The position numbers and the translations under genes are program-made. 64,000 bases of DNA, taken from contig JAIOJX010000025.1 in assembly GCA_022376925.1 (NCBI GenBank), positions 140,885,301 to 140,949,300 on the forward strand. Reading direction: 5' to 3'. This document shows, in pieces, positions 34,626 to 46,403 of the stretch. Position 1 is the stretch's first letter; every line of letters starts with the position of its first letter. The notes under the pieces are model-generated. The model was not told the origin of the DNA, made no database searches, and worked only from the letters and a program-made list of their open reading frames with translations. Source of the stretch: Tragulus kanchil. Taxonomy: Eukaryota; Chordata; Mammalia; Artiodactyla; Tragulidae.

Positions 34626-34860
34626 CCTAACCATATTTACCATTTTTAAGTATACACTTCAGAAGTATGAAGTACATTCACATGATTCTGTGATCTCCAA
34701 AATTATGTTCATCTTACAAAACTGAGATTGTAAACTCATTAAACAACTCCTCATTCATTTCTCTTACCAGCCCCTGGCAACCACCATTCTATATTGTCTC
34801 TCAATGACTTTGACTATGTTACATATCTTATAGAAGTATAATCTAACAGTATGTGTCTTT
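34626..34860 (-). mobile_element. Old L1 (L1M-type) antisense fragment, truncated
   Basis: AGTATACACTTCAGAAGTAT, CAGCCCCTGGCAACCACCAT and TGACTTTGACTATGTTACAT match the antisense of an old L1 3' region. It stops at the D11 junction and is complete at 35740-36418. Confidence 0.78.
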
Positions 34861-34942
34861 GCTGGACTTTCTGCAATAGGATTAAGACTGCCCATTCTTG
34901 GAAAGATTTGCCTAAGTGAATGTGCGCTAATGGGGCAGATTC

Positions 34943-35091
34943 CTAATGTCTCTGTTTCCTTGCTTTCACAATGTAGACCACAGTATTAGGTCATTGGGTT
35001 ACTGTGAAGATTAAGGGGATACATATATTTAAACTATTCAGAATAGTGCTCAGCCCACTGTAAATTCTTAACAGATACTAACTTTAATATG
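34943..35091 (-). mobile_element. MIR SINE (inverted), copy 3
   Basis: D11 duplicate of 33830-33977. Confidence 0.78.
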
Positions 35092-35739
35092 TCCCAGTAC
35101 TGTTATGAATTAATTGAAATTTTAAATTTAATTTTTATTGACCTATTACATTTATTTCAGATCTGAATATAAAATAAAAACAATGGCTTTTTAGAGTCAG
35201 CTCATGTGAAATTCTATACTGATGAGTGCTTTCTCAAAGTGGAAGAAAGACAATGGCCCATTTATGGTATAATGCATTTGGCTCAATTAAGATGAAGGCA
35301 GTCAGGCATGGGGGGCTGTCAACACTCTTCCTTCCTTCTGATTTATCTGGTATCCATTTGCAAGACTGGCCCAGAAGCAGAAATTTGGTAAGGAGTTGAA
35401 AGAAGGAGGTTCTTAGGATACTCAAAGTAAACAGAAAAAGGAGATTACTTACAGTGTTACTGGTATGATATCTGTTTTGCTCTCAGCTTTGGGGATTGAC
35501 TGAATTCTCTAAAAGGATTTCATATAAAATCAGCTTTAGAGATGGTTTTTGAGAGATCTGGGACATATGTGGCAGATAGAAATGTGTAAGCTACAATTGA
35601 AATATGTATATTGTTCTTATCCCAATAAGGAACTCTATAAGGCTCCAGAAACACAAAAAGGACTTTCATTTTTCCAAAAAATTTCAACTGTAATGAAATA
35701 TTACAAAATATTAGAAAATGTTAAAAAAAAAAAAAAAAG

Positions 35740-36418
35740 CCTAACCATATTTACCATTTTTAAGTATACACTTCAGAAGTATGAAGTACATTCACATGAT
35801 TCTGTGATCTCCAAAATTATGTTCATCTTACAAAACTGAGATTGTAAACTCATTAAACAACTCCTCATTCATTTCTCTTACCAGCCCCTGGCAACCACCA
35901 TTCTATATTGTCTCTCAATGACTTTGACTATGTTACATATCTTATAGAAGTATAATCTAACAGTATGTGTCTTTTTGTGACTGGCTTGTTTCAATTAATA
36001 CTATCATCCATGTTGTAATATAGGTCAGAATTTCCTTCCTTTTTAAGGCTGAATGGCATCCCACTGTATGTACATCCCACATTTTGTTTATCAGTTAATC
36101 TATTGATGAACACTTGCATGGCTTTCACTTTTGTACTGCTGTGTATAAGGCTGCTGTAAACATGAGTGGTCAGATATCTCTTAGAGACTGTCTTCTGTTC
36201 TTTTGAGTATATACTTAGAAGTGATTTTCTTGGATCATGTAGTAATTCAATATTTAATTATTTAGTAACCTCCATAAAGATTTTTATAGTGGCTGTACTG
36301 CATTTTACATTCCTGCCCACTACACAAGAGTTCACAGTTCTGCACATTCTTGTTAATGCTTGCCATTTATTTATTTTTTGTAGTAGCCATCTCATTGAAC
36401 ATGAGCATAACAGGAATT
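35740..36418 (-). mobile_element. Old L1 (L1M-type), antisense
   Basis: Continuous antisense L1 match: CAGCCCCTGGCAACCACCAT, TTTGTGACTGGCTTGTTTCA, CACATTTTGTTTATCAGTTA, AGTATATACTTAGAAGTGAT, TGGCTGTACTGCATTTTACA and the GTTAATGCTTGCC end. Heavily decayed, with no coding potential. Confidence 0.85.
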
Positions 36419-36436
36419 GAAAATGTCTTTTTCCCT

Positions 36437-36545
36437 TGATTATAAACTCCTCACGGCAAGTATCATAAGTGTCTTGTTTACTGCCGTATCCCCTGTGCTT
36501 CATGCCATGTCCAGAACTCACTACAGATCAATAAGCGTGTGTGAA
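36437..36545 (+). mobile_element. L2 LINE 3' terminus
   Basis: TTATAAACTCCTCACGGCAA, CTTGTTTACTGCCGTATCCC and CAGATCAATAAGCG fit the L2 end. A shortened copy is at 37522-37585. Confidence 0.65.
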
Positions 36546-36854
36546 ATGTCAGTAGGTAAGGAACACAGCATACTTGGGGCACCTTGTGTGTTCTGCAACT
36601 CATGATACACCAGAGAGCAACATCTCAGGCAAGGTGCCTTCCCAACATGCTCAAGAAGCAGATCAGAGGTGACCTTCCTCTCTGGAGAGATTTGAGGGCA
36701 ACAAATATCAACAAGACAGCTGTTGAGGAGAATACAGGTAGGGAGAAATTCTATAGGAATACAGGTATTACATGAGTGCTTTTGAGATGCTCAGTGACAT
36801 TTTCTGGACTTATTAAAGAAAATGTTAGGAATTTTTGCAAATGAGCATGCAACA

Positions 36855-37025
36855 CACAAGCCATTTATTGAGTGCATTGTATTCAGTAAGTACGGAGCTA
36901 GGTACCTCCAAATAACTATGACATAGGGAATAATATCCTATTTCATATATAAGAAGAAGTTAAAGCCCAAATGTTTAAGGATTGTTTCAGAGGTCACACT
37001 GAGGTCTCCTCAACTCCAAAGTCTC
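36855..37025 (+). mobile_element. MIR SINE
   Basis: CCATTTATTGAGTGCATTGT, ATATCCTATTTCATATATAA and TTGTTTCAGAGGTCACACTG in MIR order. Copy at 37897-38068. Confidence 0.75.
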
Positions 37026-37274
37026 TAAAACCTTAGAATGAGAAACAATGAAATCAACTTCTGTGTCAAAAACCCCAAATCTTCTCAAAGAAAACTTCTG
37101 TGTTCAATTCTCAAACATTCATAATATAAGAAGTGCTAAAGACTGGCACATTTAATACCACAACTTGTTTGGGGAAACTAATTAAGGTAAAACAAGATTT
37201 GTATCAGTTTTAAACACATCCTCCTCCAAACGAGCCCCCATATACCCTGTGATGGACAGTTACTTTATGTGTGT

Positions 37275-37482
37275 GTGTTAGTTGCTTAGTTGTGTCTTGA
37301 CTCTTAGTGACTCCATGGACTGAAGCCCATCAGGCTCCTCTGTTCCTGGGATTCTCCAGTCCACAAGACTAGAGTGAGTAGCCACTCCCTTCTCCAGGTG
37401 ATCTTCCTGATCCAGGGATTGAAGCCAGGTCTCCCACATGGCAGGCAGACTCTTTGCCATCTGAGCCATCAGGAAAGCTCTC
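37275..37482 (-). mobile_element. Bov-tA SINE (inverted), copy 1 of 3
   Basis: TAGTTGCTTAGTTGTGTCTT, GGATTCTCCAGTCCACAAGA, CAGGGATTGAAGCCAGGTCT, CATCTGAGCCATCAGGAAAG. TACTTTAT occurs just outside both ends and may be a short target-site duplication. Confidence 0.92.
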
Positions 37483-37896
37483 AGTGTACTTTATCTGCCT
37501 CTATTAAAAGTCATCTCTTCTCGGCAAGTATCATAAGTTTTTTCCACCGGCAAGGAACTCACTACAGATCAATAAGCGTGTGTGAAATGGCAGTAGGTAA
37601 GGCACACAGCAGACTTGGGGCACCTTGTGTGTTCTGCAACTCATGATACACCAGAGAGCAACATCTCAGGCAAGGTGCCTTCCCAACATGCTCAAGAAGC
37701 AGATCAGAGGTGACCTTCCTCTCTGGAGAGATTTGAGGGCAACAAATATCAACAAGACAGCTGTTGAGGAGAATACAGGTAGGGAGAAATTCTATAGGAA
37801 TACAGGTATTACATGAGTGCTTTTGAGATGCTCAGTGACATTTTCTGGACTTATTAAAGAAAATGTTAGGAATTTTTGCAAATGAGCATGCAACAC

Positions 37897-38068
37897 ACAA
37901 GCCATTTATTGAGTGCATTGTATTCAGTAAGTGCACGGAGCTAGGTACCTCCAAATAACTATGACATAGGGAATAATATCCTATTTCATATATAAGAAGA
38001 AGTTAAAGCCCAAATGTTTAAGGATTGTTTCAGAGGTCACACTGAGGTCTCCTCAACTCCAAAGTCTC
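37897..38068 (+). mobile_element. MIR SINE, copy B
   Basis: D12 duplicate of 36855-37025. Confidence 0.75.
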
Positions 38069-38315
38069 TAAAACCTTAGAATGAGAAACAATGAAATCAA
38101 CTTCTGTGTCAAAAACCCCAAATCTTCTCAAAGAAAACTTCTGTGTTCAATTCTCAAACATTCATAATATAAGAAGTGCTAAAGACTGGCACATTTAATA
38201 CCACAACTTGTTTGGGGAAACTAATTAAGGTAAAACAAGATTTGTATCAGTTTTAAACACATCCTCCTCCAAACGAGCCCCCATATACCCTGTGATGGAC
38301 AGTTACTTTATGTGT

Positions 38316-38523
38316 GTGTGTTAGTTGCTTAGTTGTGTCTTGACTCTTAGTGACTCCATGGACTGAAGCCCATCAGGCTCCTCTGTTCCTGGGATTCTCC
38401 AGTCCACAAGACTAGAGTGAGTAGCCACTCCCTTCTCCAGGTGATCTTCCTGATCCAGGGATTGAAGCCAGGTCTCCCACATGGCAGGCAGACTCTTTGC
38501 CATCTGAGCCATCAGGAAAGCTC
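38316..38523 (-). mobile_element. Bov-tA SINE (inverted), copy 2 of 3
   Basis: D12 duplicate of 37275-37482. Also the start of D13 copy A. Confidence 0.92.
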
Positions 38524-38789
38524 TCAGTGTACTTTATCTGCCTCTATTAAAAGTCATCTCTTCTCGGGGTTATCCAGTGAATAAAATAAGTCCAAATTTC
38601 TGCTGCTTTCCTTTAATCTGATTACAATTCCACAATGATAACGTATGTTGCACAAATATAAACCAGTACATTTTCCTATAATGTTTCCTCTTGTAACTGT
38701 TTTGCTTAAAATATAATTACAAGATCTATAGCTCTCATCTCTTTTCTCTTAATTCATTTCCATTTGTCATGAAAGTCTTTACTAAAATC

Positions 38790-39050
38790 ATTTAGAAACT
38801 GCAACCAGTATGATCTGTTTAAAACATTAATTGAAGTAAAACTATACCTTTGCTTAAAACTCTTTGATAGCTATTTATTTTACTCAAACTAATCTGGCCA
38901 AATTTCCAGCATGGCCTAATAACTTCAATGAGATCTTGCCTTGCTTTCTATTGTTTTTGCTTGTTTATTAAGCCTGTGAGTCTCAAGATTTCCCTGTGCC
39001 TGAAGCACTAGTTTCAATTATTTTCATTTAAATTCAGATATCTTCCCTTG
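38790..39050 (+). mobile_element. L2 LINE 3' region, degraded
   Basis: CCTTTGCTTAAAACTCTTTG, AATCTGGCCAAATTTCCAGC and ATGGCCTAATAACTTCAATG follow L2 order. Copy at 39875-40135. Confidence 0.6.
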
Positions 39051-39180
39051 CAGCACCTCCTGCCCCGCCCACCATTTTCCGAGTGTAGGGGAAAACTTAT
39101 CTGAGGTGGACACTTAGTGCTTTCTCTTTTTTCCTCAGTGAATCAGTAAATACAGAAATTTCATCCGTGTTAAGATATAT

Positions 39181-39362
39181 GTTGTTGTTGTTTTTAGTTG
39201 CTAAGTCTTGTCTGACTCTTTGTGACCCCATGAACTGCAACACCCCAGGCTTCTTTGTCCGTCACCATCTCACTGAGTTTGCTCAGACACATGTTTATTG
39301 AGTCAGTGACGTCATCCAAATATCTCATCCCTCCGTTGCCCCTTTCTCCTCTTGCCCTCGTG
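39181..39362 (-). mobile_element. BovB LINE 3' end (antisense)
   Basis: GTTGTTGTTGTTTTTAGTTG, TTGTGACCCCATGAACTGCA and ACCATCTCACTGAGTTTGCT, then CCTTTCTCCTCTTGCCCTCG: the antisense of the BovB ORF C-terminus and 3' end. 5'-truncated, as is usual. Confidence 0.88.
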
Positions 39363-39410
39363 CGTAAGTTATATTAAATTAATATTACATAATCCGTGAG
39401 CCTGTTCCCC

Positions 39411-39605
39411 TGCTTAGTTGTGTCTTGACTCTTAGTGACTCCATGGACTGAAGCCCATCAGGCTCCTCTGTTCCTGGGATTCTCCAGTCCACAAGACTAG
39501 AGTGAGTAGCCACTCCCTTCTCCAGGTGATCTTCCTGATCCAGGGATTGAAGCCAGGTCTCCCACATGGCAGGCAGACTCTTTGCCATCTGAGCCATCAG
39601 GAAAG
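39411..39605 (-). mobile_element. Bov-tA SINE (inverted), copy 3 of 3
   Basis: D13 duplicate of 38326-38523, lacking the first bases of the tail. Confidence 0.92.
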
Positions 39606-39874
39606 CTCTCAGTGTACTTTATCTGCCTCTATTAAAAGTCATCTCTTCTCGGGGTTATCCAGTGAATAAAATAAGTCCAAATTTCTGCTGCTTTCCTTTA
39701 ATCTGATTACAATTCCACAATGATAACGTATGTTGCACAAATATAAACCAGTACATTTTCCTATAATGTTTCCTCTTGTAACTGTTTTGCTTAAAATATA
39801 ATTACAAGATCTATAGCTCTCATCTCTTTTCTCTTAATTCATTTCCATTTGTCATGAAAGTCTTTACTAAAATC

Positions 39875-40135
39875 ATTTAGAAACTGCAACCAGTATGATC
39901 TGTTTAAAACATTAATTGAAGTAAAACTATACCTTTGCTTAAAACTCTTTGATAGCTATTTATTTTACTCAAACTAATCTGGCCAAATTTCCAGCATGGC
40001 CTAATAACTTCAATGAGATCTTGCCTTGCTTTCTATTGTTTTTGCTTGTTTATTAAGCCTGTGAGTCTCAAGATTTCCCTGTGCCTGAAGCACTAGTTTC
40101 AATTATTTTCATTTAAATTCAGATATCTTCCCTTG
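39875..40135 (+). mobile_element. L2 LINE 3' region, copy B
   Basis: D13 duplicate of 38790-39050. Confidence 0.6.
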
Positions 40136-40265
40136 CAGCACCTCCTGCCCCGCCCACCATTTTCCGAGTGTAGGGGAAAACTTATCTGAGGTGGACACTT
40201 AGTGCTTTCTCTTTTTTCCTCAGTGAATCAGTAAATACAGAAATTTCATCCGTGTTAAGATATAT

Positions 40266-40447
40266 GTTGTTGTTGTTTTTAGTTGCTAAGTCTTGTCTGA
40301 CTCTTTGTGACCCCATGAACTGCAACACCCCAGGCTTCTTTGTCCGTCACCATCTCACTGAGTTTGCTCAGACACATGTTTATTGAGTCAGTGACGTCAT
40401 CCAAATATCTCATCCCTCCGTTGCCCCTTTCTCCTCTTGCCCTCGTG
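40266..40447 (-). mobile_element. BovB LINE 3' end (antisense), copy B
   Basis: D13 duplicate of 39181-39362. Confidence 0.88.
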
Positions 40448-40476
40448 CGTAAGTTATATTAAATTAATATTACATA

Positions 40477-41340
40477 GGAGCTCTCTGTGGCCTTACCACT
40501 CCTCTCCCACAAGATGTCCCTAGGATTCCTCCAGTGCTTCTTGCAGTCAGCAGTTCTGACCCCTGAGTCTCAGCTGCACCCCTGATCTTATCACCAGGCA
40601 CCACTATACCCTACTCATAAGCCTGTTGACAGCCCTACTAAGCTATCTGTGCTTTCTAGATTTACCAGTTTAATCAACATTCTCCATTCCCTTTGAAAAA
40701 CGTACTGACCTCTCATTGCAATCATGCATCATCGCATCTAATCACTGCTAATAAGACCCTGCCTAATACCCCACCCACTCCTGAGTCTGCTCTTTGAGTT
40801 CATTGCTCAACTAGAGTCAGCCTTCTTTGTTCTCTACTATGCCAGTTAATAGTCCCTAAATTGAATCATTTAACAGGTTATTACAGAAACCAATGGGAGA
40901 GGAGTGTAAAAGTAAAACTAATTTATATTGTCATGAAATCTAAACTGAATACTTAGAAAAGACCCAAGAAAGAAAGAAAGAAAAAAGATTTTTAAAAAGT
41001 TCTGTACAATTGGATATGGGCAAGTCAGTTCTAAAAGACTGGGGTACAAATATTATTTTAAAAGCATTCTACACATATTTTTGCTGTGTTTATAATACAA
41101 TTTGAGAAATTATAAGCAGATTTTTAAAATTTAAAATAGGTTATCCTAAGTTCCACACAAATCTATACTCTCAAAAGAGCTTTGGCCCTATATGAAAAGT
41201 TTAACAAACAAATAACACACTTTCAAATTTAAGTCAAAATATTTACATTAAGAATGTGTCACTTTTTTGGTTCACAACTTAAAGTCCATCTTACTTAGTC
41301 TGCCAATTCCCAAGCCCTGTAGATTTGAATAATACCACAT
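40477..41340. other. Unassigned unduplicated intergenic DNA
   Basis: A pyrimidine-rich first half (to about 40860) then AT-rich DNA. No gene or repeat I can name. Confidence 0.55.
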
Positions 41341-41490
41341 TTTGTTGTTGCTGTTAAGTGGCCAAGTTGTGTCTGACTGTTTGCGACCCCACCGACTGCA
41401 GCACACCAGCCTTCCCTGTCCTTCACTATCTCCTGGAGTTTGCTCAAAATCATGTCCCTTGAGTTGGTGATGCTATCTAGCACTTTTGCT
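41341..41490 (-). mobile_element. BovB LINE 3' end (antisense)
   Basis: The antisense frame reads the BovB ORF C-terminus ([15 protein letters not shown], then [11 protein letters not shown]). A stub of the same sequence is repeated at 42493-42563. Confidence 0.9.
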
Positions 41491-42040
41491 CTCCTACTAT
41501 TACTTCAAGTTGTAATATAATTTGTTTTTAGATTCCTCCGTTTATCTCTAAATGAGACTTTCATTATGCAGTTTCTTATGGACTATTCGGCATTTTAGCA
41601 TGGTGAGGGAGGCCTTGGTAAGGCAGAAAACATTATATCAGGAGGAGGAGAGCTTAGTGGTAGGGACAGCTAAGAGTCAATAATAAGATGTAGAAGTTAG
41701 CCAGGTGAGATTTGTTTGTTTTCTTGCAAGGAATGAATTCATTTTTACATATAGGAATATGAACCAGTGTTATGGTGTTTCTTTATTTGCTTCTTCACTT
41801 ATATTTCACCTTTTGCTAAAAGGATTTCAAATGCCGGAGAGTAAAAACACAATTCATTAAGGCTGAACCATTAGCTCAGAATTGTCCTTATGGAGCATTT
41901 ATTTCATTCCAGTTCTGTGTTGTATTGGGAAATGTTCTTGCATTTCAAAAAGCGAAGCTGGTAAACAGTTTGGAAAAAAGGAAGCTGCTGTCTTTTCCTT
42001 CTTTGACCACCTGACCACCCTCCTTGCTTTTTATTAGTAA

Positions 42041-42357
42041 GCCTAGAGAACCCCATAAACAGAGGAACCTGATGGTCTACAGTTCATGGAGTCACAAAGA
42101 GTCTGACATGACTTGGTGACTAAGCACAAATACACATAAGTATGCATGAAGGCTTCCCTGGTGGCTCAGTGGTAAAGAGTCCACCTGCCAATTCATGGGA
42201 CATGGGTTCAATCTCAGGTAGGGAAGATCCCTTGAGAAGAAAATGCCAACCCACTCCACTATTCTTGAATGGGATATTCCATGGAGAGAGGAGCCTAGAG
42301 GGCTACAGTCCATAGAGTCCGAAAAGACTCAGATAGGACTTAGAAACTAAACAACAA
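42041..42357 (+). mobile_element. Bov-A half element followed by full Bov-tA SINE
   Basis: 42041-42125 is a 3' half unit (GAGAACCCCATAAACAGAGG ... GACTTGGTGACTAAGCAC). 42152-42357 is a full Bov-tA (GGCTTCCCTGGTGGCTCAGT ... CACTATTCTTGAATGGGAT). Two adjacent insertions or a dimer are both possible. Confidence 0.88.
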
Positions 42358-43119
42358 ACAACATAGTACACATGTATGTGGAGTTGTTTTTAAAAGTGAA
42401 TAGGGGTTAAGAGCCTCTTGATGAGGGTGAAAGAAACTCAGCATTCAAAAACTAAGACCATGGTTATTGCAAGGAAAAGACAACATCTGTTTTTCCCTGT
42501 CCTTCACTATCTCCTGGAGTTTGCTCAAAATCATGTCCCTTGAGTTGGTGATGCTATCTAGCACTTTTGCTCTCCTACTATTACTTCAAGTTGTAATATA
42601 ATTTGTTTTAGATTCCTCCGTTTATCTCTAAATGAGACTTTCATTATGCAGTTTCTTATGGACTATTCGGCATTTTAGCATGGTGAGGGAGGCCTTGGTA
42701 AGGCAGAAAACATTATATCAGGAGGAGGAGAGCTTAGTGGTAGGGACAGCTAAGAGTCAATAATAAGATGTAGAAGTTAGCCAGGTGAGATTTGTTTGTT
42801 TTCTTGCAAGGAATGAATTCATTTTTACATATAGGAATATGAACCAGTGTTATGGTGTTTCTTTATTTGCTTCTTCACTTATATTTCACCTTTTGCTAAA
42901 AGGATTTCAAATGCCGGAGAGTAAAAACACAATTCATTAAGGCTGAACCATTAGCTCAGAATTGTCCTTATGGAGCATTTATTTCATTCCAGTTCTGTGT
43001 TGTATTGGGAAATGTTCTTGCATTTCAAAAAGCGAAGCTGGTAAACAGTTTGGAAAAAAGGAAGCTGCTGTCTTTTCCTTCTTTGACCACCTGACCACCC
43101 TCCTTGCTTTTTATTAGTA

Positions 43120-43438
43120 AGCCTAGAGAACCCCATAAACAGAGGAACCTGATGGTCTACAGTTCATGGAGTCACAAAGAGTCTGACATGACTTGGTGAC
43201 TAAGCACAAATACACATAAGTATGCATGAAGGCTTCCCTGGTGGCTCAGTGGTAAAGAGTCCACCTGCCAATTCATGGGACATGGGTTCAATCTCAGGTA
43301 GGGAAGATCCCTTGGAGAAGAAAATGCCAACCCACTCCACTATTCTTGAATGGGATATTCCATGGAGAGAGGAGCCTAGAGGGCTACAGTCCATAGAGTC
43401 CGAAAAGACTCAGATAGGACTTAGAAACTAAACAACAA
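43120..43438 (+). mobile_element. Bov-A half element plus Bov-tA SINE, copy B
   Basis: D14 duplicate of 42041-42357. The part from 43281 recurs a third time at 44355-44512. Confidence 0.88.
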
Positions 43439-43539
43439 ACAACATAGTACACATGTATGTGGAGTTGTTTTTAAAAGTGAATAGGGGTTAAGAGCCTCTT
43501 GATGAGGGTGAAAGAAACTCAGCATTCAAAAAACTAAGA

Positions 43540-44188
43540 CCATGGTATCCAGTCCCATCACTTCATGGCAAATGGAATGGGAGAAAGTGATAACAATGGC
43601 AGATTTTATTGTCTTAGGCTGCAAGATCACTGTGGACTATGACTACAGCCTTGAAATTAAAAGGTGTTTGCTTTTTGGAAGGAATGCTATGACAAACCTA
43701 CATGCCATATTAAAAAGTAAAGACATCACTTTGTTGACATAGGTCCGTATAGGTAAAACTATGATTTTTCTAGTAGTCATGTACAGATATGAAAGCTGAT
43801 CCATAAAGAAGGCTAAGCACCAAAGAACTGATGTTTTGTAATTGAGGCGCTGGAGAAGACTGTCGAGAGTCATTCGAATAGCACAGAGATCAAACAAGTC
43901 AATCCGAAAGGAAATCAGTCTTGAATATTCATTGGAAGGACTGATGCTGAAACTGAAACTCCTGTAGTTTGTCCACCTGATGTGATGAACTGACTTACTG
44001 GGAAATATTGAAGGCAAAAGGAGAAGGGGGTGGCAGAGAATGAGATGGTTAGATAGCATCACTGACTCAATGGATATGAATTTCAGCAAATTCCAGGATA
44101 GAGTGAAAGATAGAGGAGCCTGATATGTTACAATCCATGTGGTTGCAGAGTTGGATACAACTTAGTGACTGAACAGCAACAACAAAAC
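43540..44188 (+). mobile_element. BovB (RTE) LINE 3' part, copy A
   Basis: BovB encodes one protein with an endonuclease and a reverse transcriptase. Only its C-terminal region is here. The frame reads MADFIVLGCKITVDYDYS, then FGRNAMTNLHAILKSKDITL, then a stop at 43741. Later motifs (GTACAGATATGAAAGCTGAT, GACTCAATGGATATGAATTT) continue in other frames to the CAGCAACAAC-type 3' end. 5'-truncated and inactive. Such copies are the source of the tail that lets BovB machinery mobilise Bov-tA. Confidence 0.93.
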
Positions 44189-44354
44189 ATCTATAAAAAT
44201 TAAATTCAGGGCTCACCTATCAATTTTACAGTTTTAATCTGAAAACTTCACTATTTTTTGTCACCCTACATCAAAGACTGTGTCAGCCTAATTGCTATAA
44301 ATCTTTTTTGTTCCATTTTATAGTCTATAAAAAGTCTACCACACTGCTTTGGGT

Positions 44355-44512
44355 CATGGGTTCAATCTCAGGTAGGGAAGATCCCTAGAGAAGAAAATGC
44401 CAACCCACTCCACTATTCTTGAATGGGATATTCCATGGAGAGAGGAGCCTAGAGGGCTACAGTCCATAGAGTCCGAAAAGACTCAGATAGGACTTAGAAA
44501 CTAAACAACAAA
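44355..44512 (+). mobile_element. Bov-tA SINE, 5' truncated by the D15 junction
   Basis: Third copy of the SINE at 43232-43438, beginning at CATGGGTTCAATC. Confidence 0.9.
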
Positions 44513-44612
44513 CAACATAGTACACATGTATGTGGAGTTGTTTTTAAAAGTGAATAGGGGTTAAGAGCCTCTTGATGAGGGTGAAAGAAACTCAGCATTC
44601 AAAAAACTAAGA

Positions 44613-45261
44613 CCATGGTATCCAGTCCCATCACTTCATGGCAAATGGAATGGGAGAAAGTGATAACAATGGCAGATTTTATTGTCTTAGGCTGCAAGAT
44701 CACTGTGGACTATGACTACAGCCTTGAAATTAAAAGGTGTTTGCTTTTTGGAAGGAATGCTATGACAAACCTACATGCCATATTAAAAAGTAAAGACATC
44801 ACTTTGTTGACATAGGTCCGTATAGGTAAAACTATGATTTTTCTAGTAGTCATGTACAGATATGAAAGCTGATCCATAAAGAAGGCTAAGCACCAAAGAA
44901 CTGATGTTTTGTAATTGAGGCGCTGGAGAAGACTGTCGAGAGTCATTCGAATAGCACAGAGATCAAACAAGTCAATCCGAAAGGAAATCAGTCTTGAATA
45001 TTCATTGGAAGGACTGATGCTGAAACTGAAACTCCTGTAGTTTGTCCACCTGATGTGATGAACTGACTTACTGGGAAATATTGAAGGCAAAAGGAGAAGG
45101 GGGTGGCAGAGAATGAGATGGTTAGATAGCATCACTGACTCAATGGATATGAATTTCAGCAAATTCCAGGATAGAGTGAAAGATAGAGGAGCCTGATATG
45201 TTACAATCCATGTGGTTGCAGAGTTGGATACAACTTAGTGACTGAACAGCAACAACAAAAC
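44613..45261 (+). mobile_element. BovB (RTE) LINE 3' part, copy B
   Basis: D15 duplicate of 43540-44188 with the same stops and frameshifts, so it is not an independent insertion. Confidence 0.93.
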
Positions 45262-46184
45262 ATCTATAAAAATTAAATTCAGGGCTCACCTATCAATTTT
45301 ACAGTTTTAATCTGAAAACTTCACTATTTTTTGTCACCCTACATCAAAGACTGTGTCAGCCTAATTGCTATAAATCTTTTTTGTTCCATTTTATAGTCTA
45401 TAAAAAGTCTACCACACTGCTTATGGGTCTAATTTACTAACTCAGGAAGTATGCCCTTTCTCTTGATTGATAACAGTGCATTCACTAATTCCTAGGAGAA
45501 ATTTTAAAGAAAAGTGTTGGCTTGGAATTTCTATTCTTCGATGAAATCATTGTGATGCCCCAATGCATGCTTTGCCCCTGATCCACCACTAATGGTGATC
45601 TCACTATGTCTCTTGGTGCCAAAGGAGATTGATATGATATTTATAACTGTTATAAATGCCCTAGCCACTTTGTGGAAGAAAAAAATGTATTTAAAATTTG
45701 AAATTATTTTAGGTTTGCATTCTATGCCTCTTGGGTCCTCAAAAATATATCTGGCTGGCCCCAAAATATATTTAGATCTAATTGATCAAAATAAAGGGAC
45801 CTGGTTTATATTTTTAATTTTTTAATATCCAGTGCAACTCATATGGGATTTTTAGAAGAGGTTTAAACACAGGGAAGCAAACATCTATTTTAACTAATAA
45901 AATATCCATTTAAAAAAGTCGAAGAGGCTGATTACAGTTCTGATCTGCTCATTCCATTAAAAAATTATTAAAGATTGCTTCAGGATGTGGCCAAAGTAAT
46001 GAAGTGCTCAGAGTAATATCTTATAAATGTCATTCTTACAACTAATGGCTTCTGAGTAGCCATTTTAAATATTAAACCCTTTAAACATCTTTTTTGAATA
46101 TTTATGATTTGCGAAAGGAGATTCTACTTATTTAGCATGTATCCCCTCATGCATTTGTATGAATGTATGTTTATACGTGTTTTG
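45262..46184. other. Unassigned intergenic DNA
   Basis: No gene or named repeat seen. Unduplicated from 45423. Confidence 0.6.
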
Positions 46185-46403
46185 TGTGTGAGTGCTCAAT
46201 GACTCAGTTGTGTCTGACTCTTTGCAGCCCTATGGACTACATAGCCTACCAGGCTCCTCTCCCCATGGAGTTTTCCAGGCCACAATACTGGAGTGGGTTG
46301 CCATTTCCTACTCTAGCAAATCTTCCATACCTATGGATCGAATCTGTGTCTCCTGCATTAGCAGGAGTATTCTTTACGATTGATACCACCTGGAAAGCCT
46401 TGG
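46185..46403 (-). mobile_element. Bov-tA SINE (inverted)
   Basis: TCAGTTGTGTCTGACTCTTT, CCACAATACTGGAGTGGGTT and TGGATCGAATCTGTGTCTCC, ending in the inverted head ACCTGGAAAGCC. Confidence 0.93.

Larger units (their letters stand above)
33734..35974. repeat. Duplication pair D11 (A 33734-34860, B 34863-35974)
   Basis: Copy spacing is 1,114 bp over most of the length. B starts at TGGACTTTCTGCA but has lost about 15-20 bp just inside its 5' edge before rejoining at GATTAAGACTGCCC. It overlaps D10, giving three copies of the segment near 32635. Confidence 0.95.
36454..38567. repeat. Duplication pair D12 (A 36454-37524, B 37522-38567)
   Basis: Copy spacing is 1,068 bp at the first bases, then about 1,041-1,045 bp, because B lost about 27 bp and has scrambled bases in its first 40 bp, plus three substitutions in the next 60. 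The copies share CGG at the joint. Beyond the edge they are nearly identical. Confidence 0.95.
38326..40476. repeat. Duplication pair D13 (A 38326-39391, B 39411-40476)
   Basis: Copy spacing is exactly 1,085 bp throughout. A 19-bp unmatched insert lies at 39392-39410. No differences seen by eye. Confidence 0.96.
41412..43546. repeat. Duplication pair D14 (A 41412-42464, B 42493-43546)
   Basis: Copy spacing is 1,081-1,082 bp. A 28-bp unmatched insert lies at 42465-42492. A single G is missing near the end of A (CCTTGAGAAG versus CCTTGGAGAAG). Confidence 0.96.
43281..45422. repeat. Duplication pair D15 (A 43281-44349, B 44355-45422)
   Basis: Copy spacing is 1,073-1,074 bp with a 5-bp insert TGGGT. 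B differs within its first 40 bases (CCCTAGAGAAG versus CCCTTGGAGAAG). Confidence 0.96.

Noticed and set aside
43643..45162. 148-codon minus-strand frames at 43643 and 44716
   Set aside because: Antisense to the BovB coding region. The sense strand carries the recognisable BovB residues.
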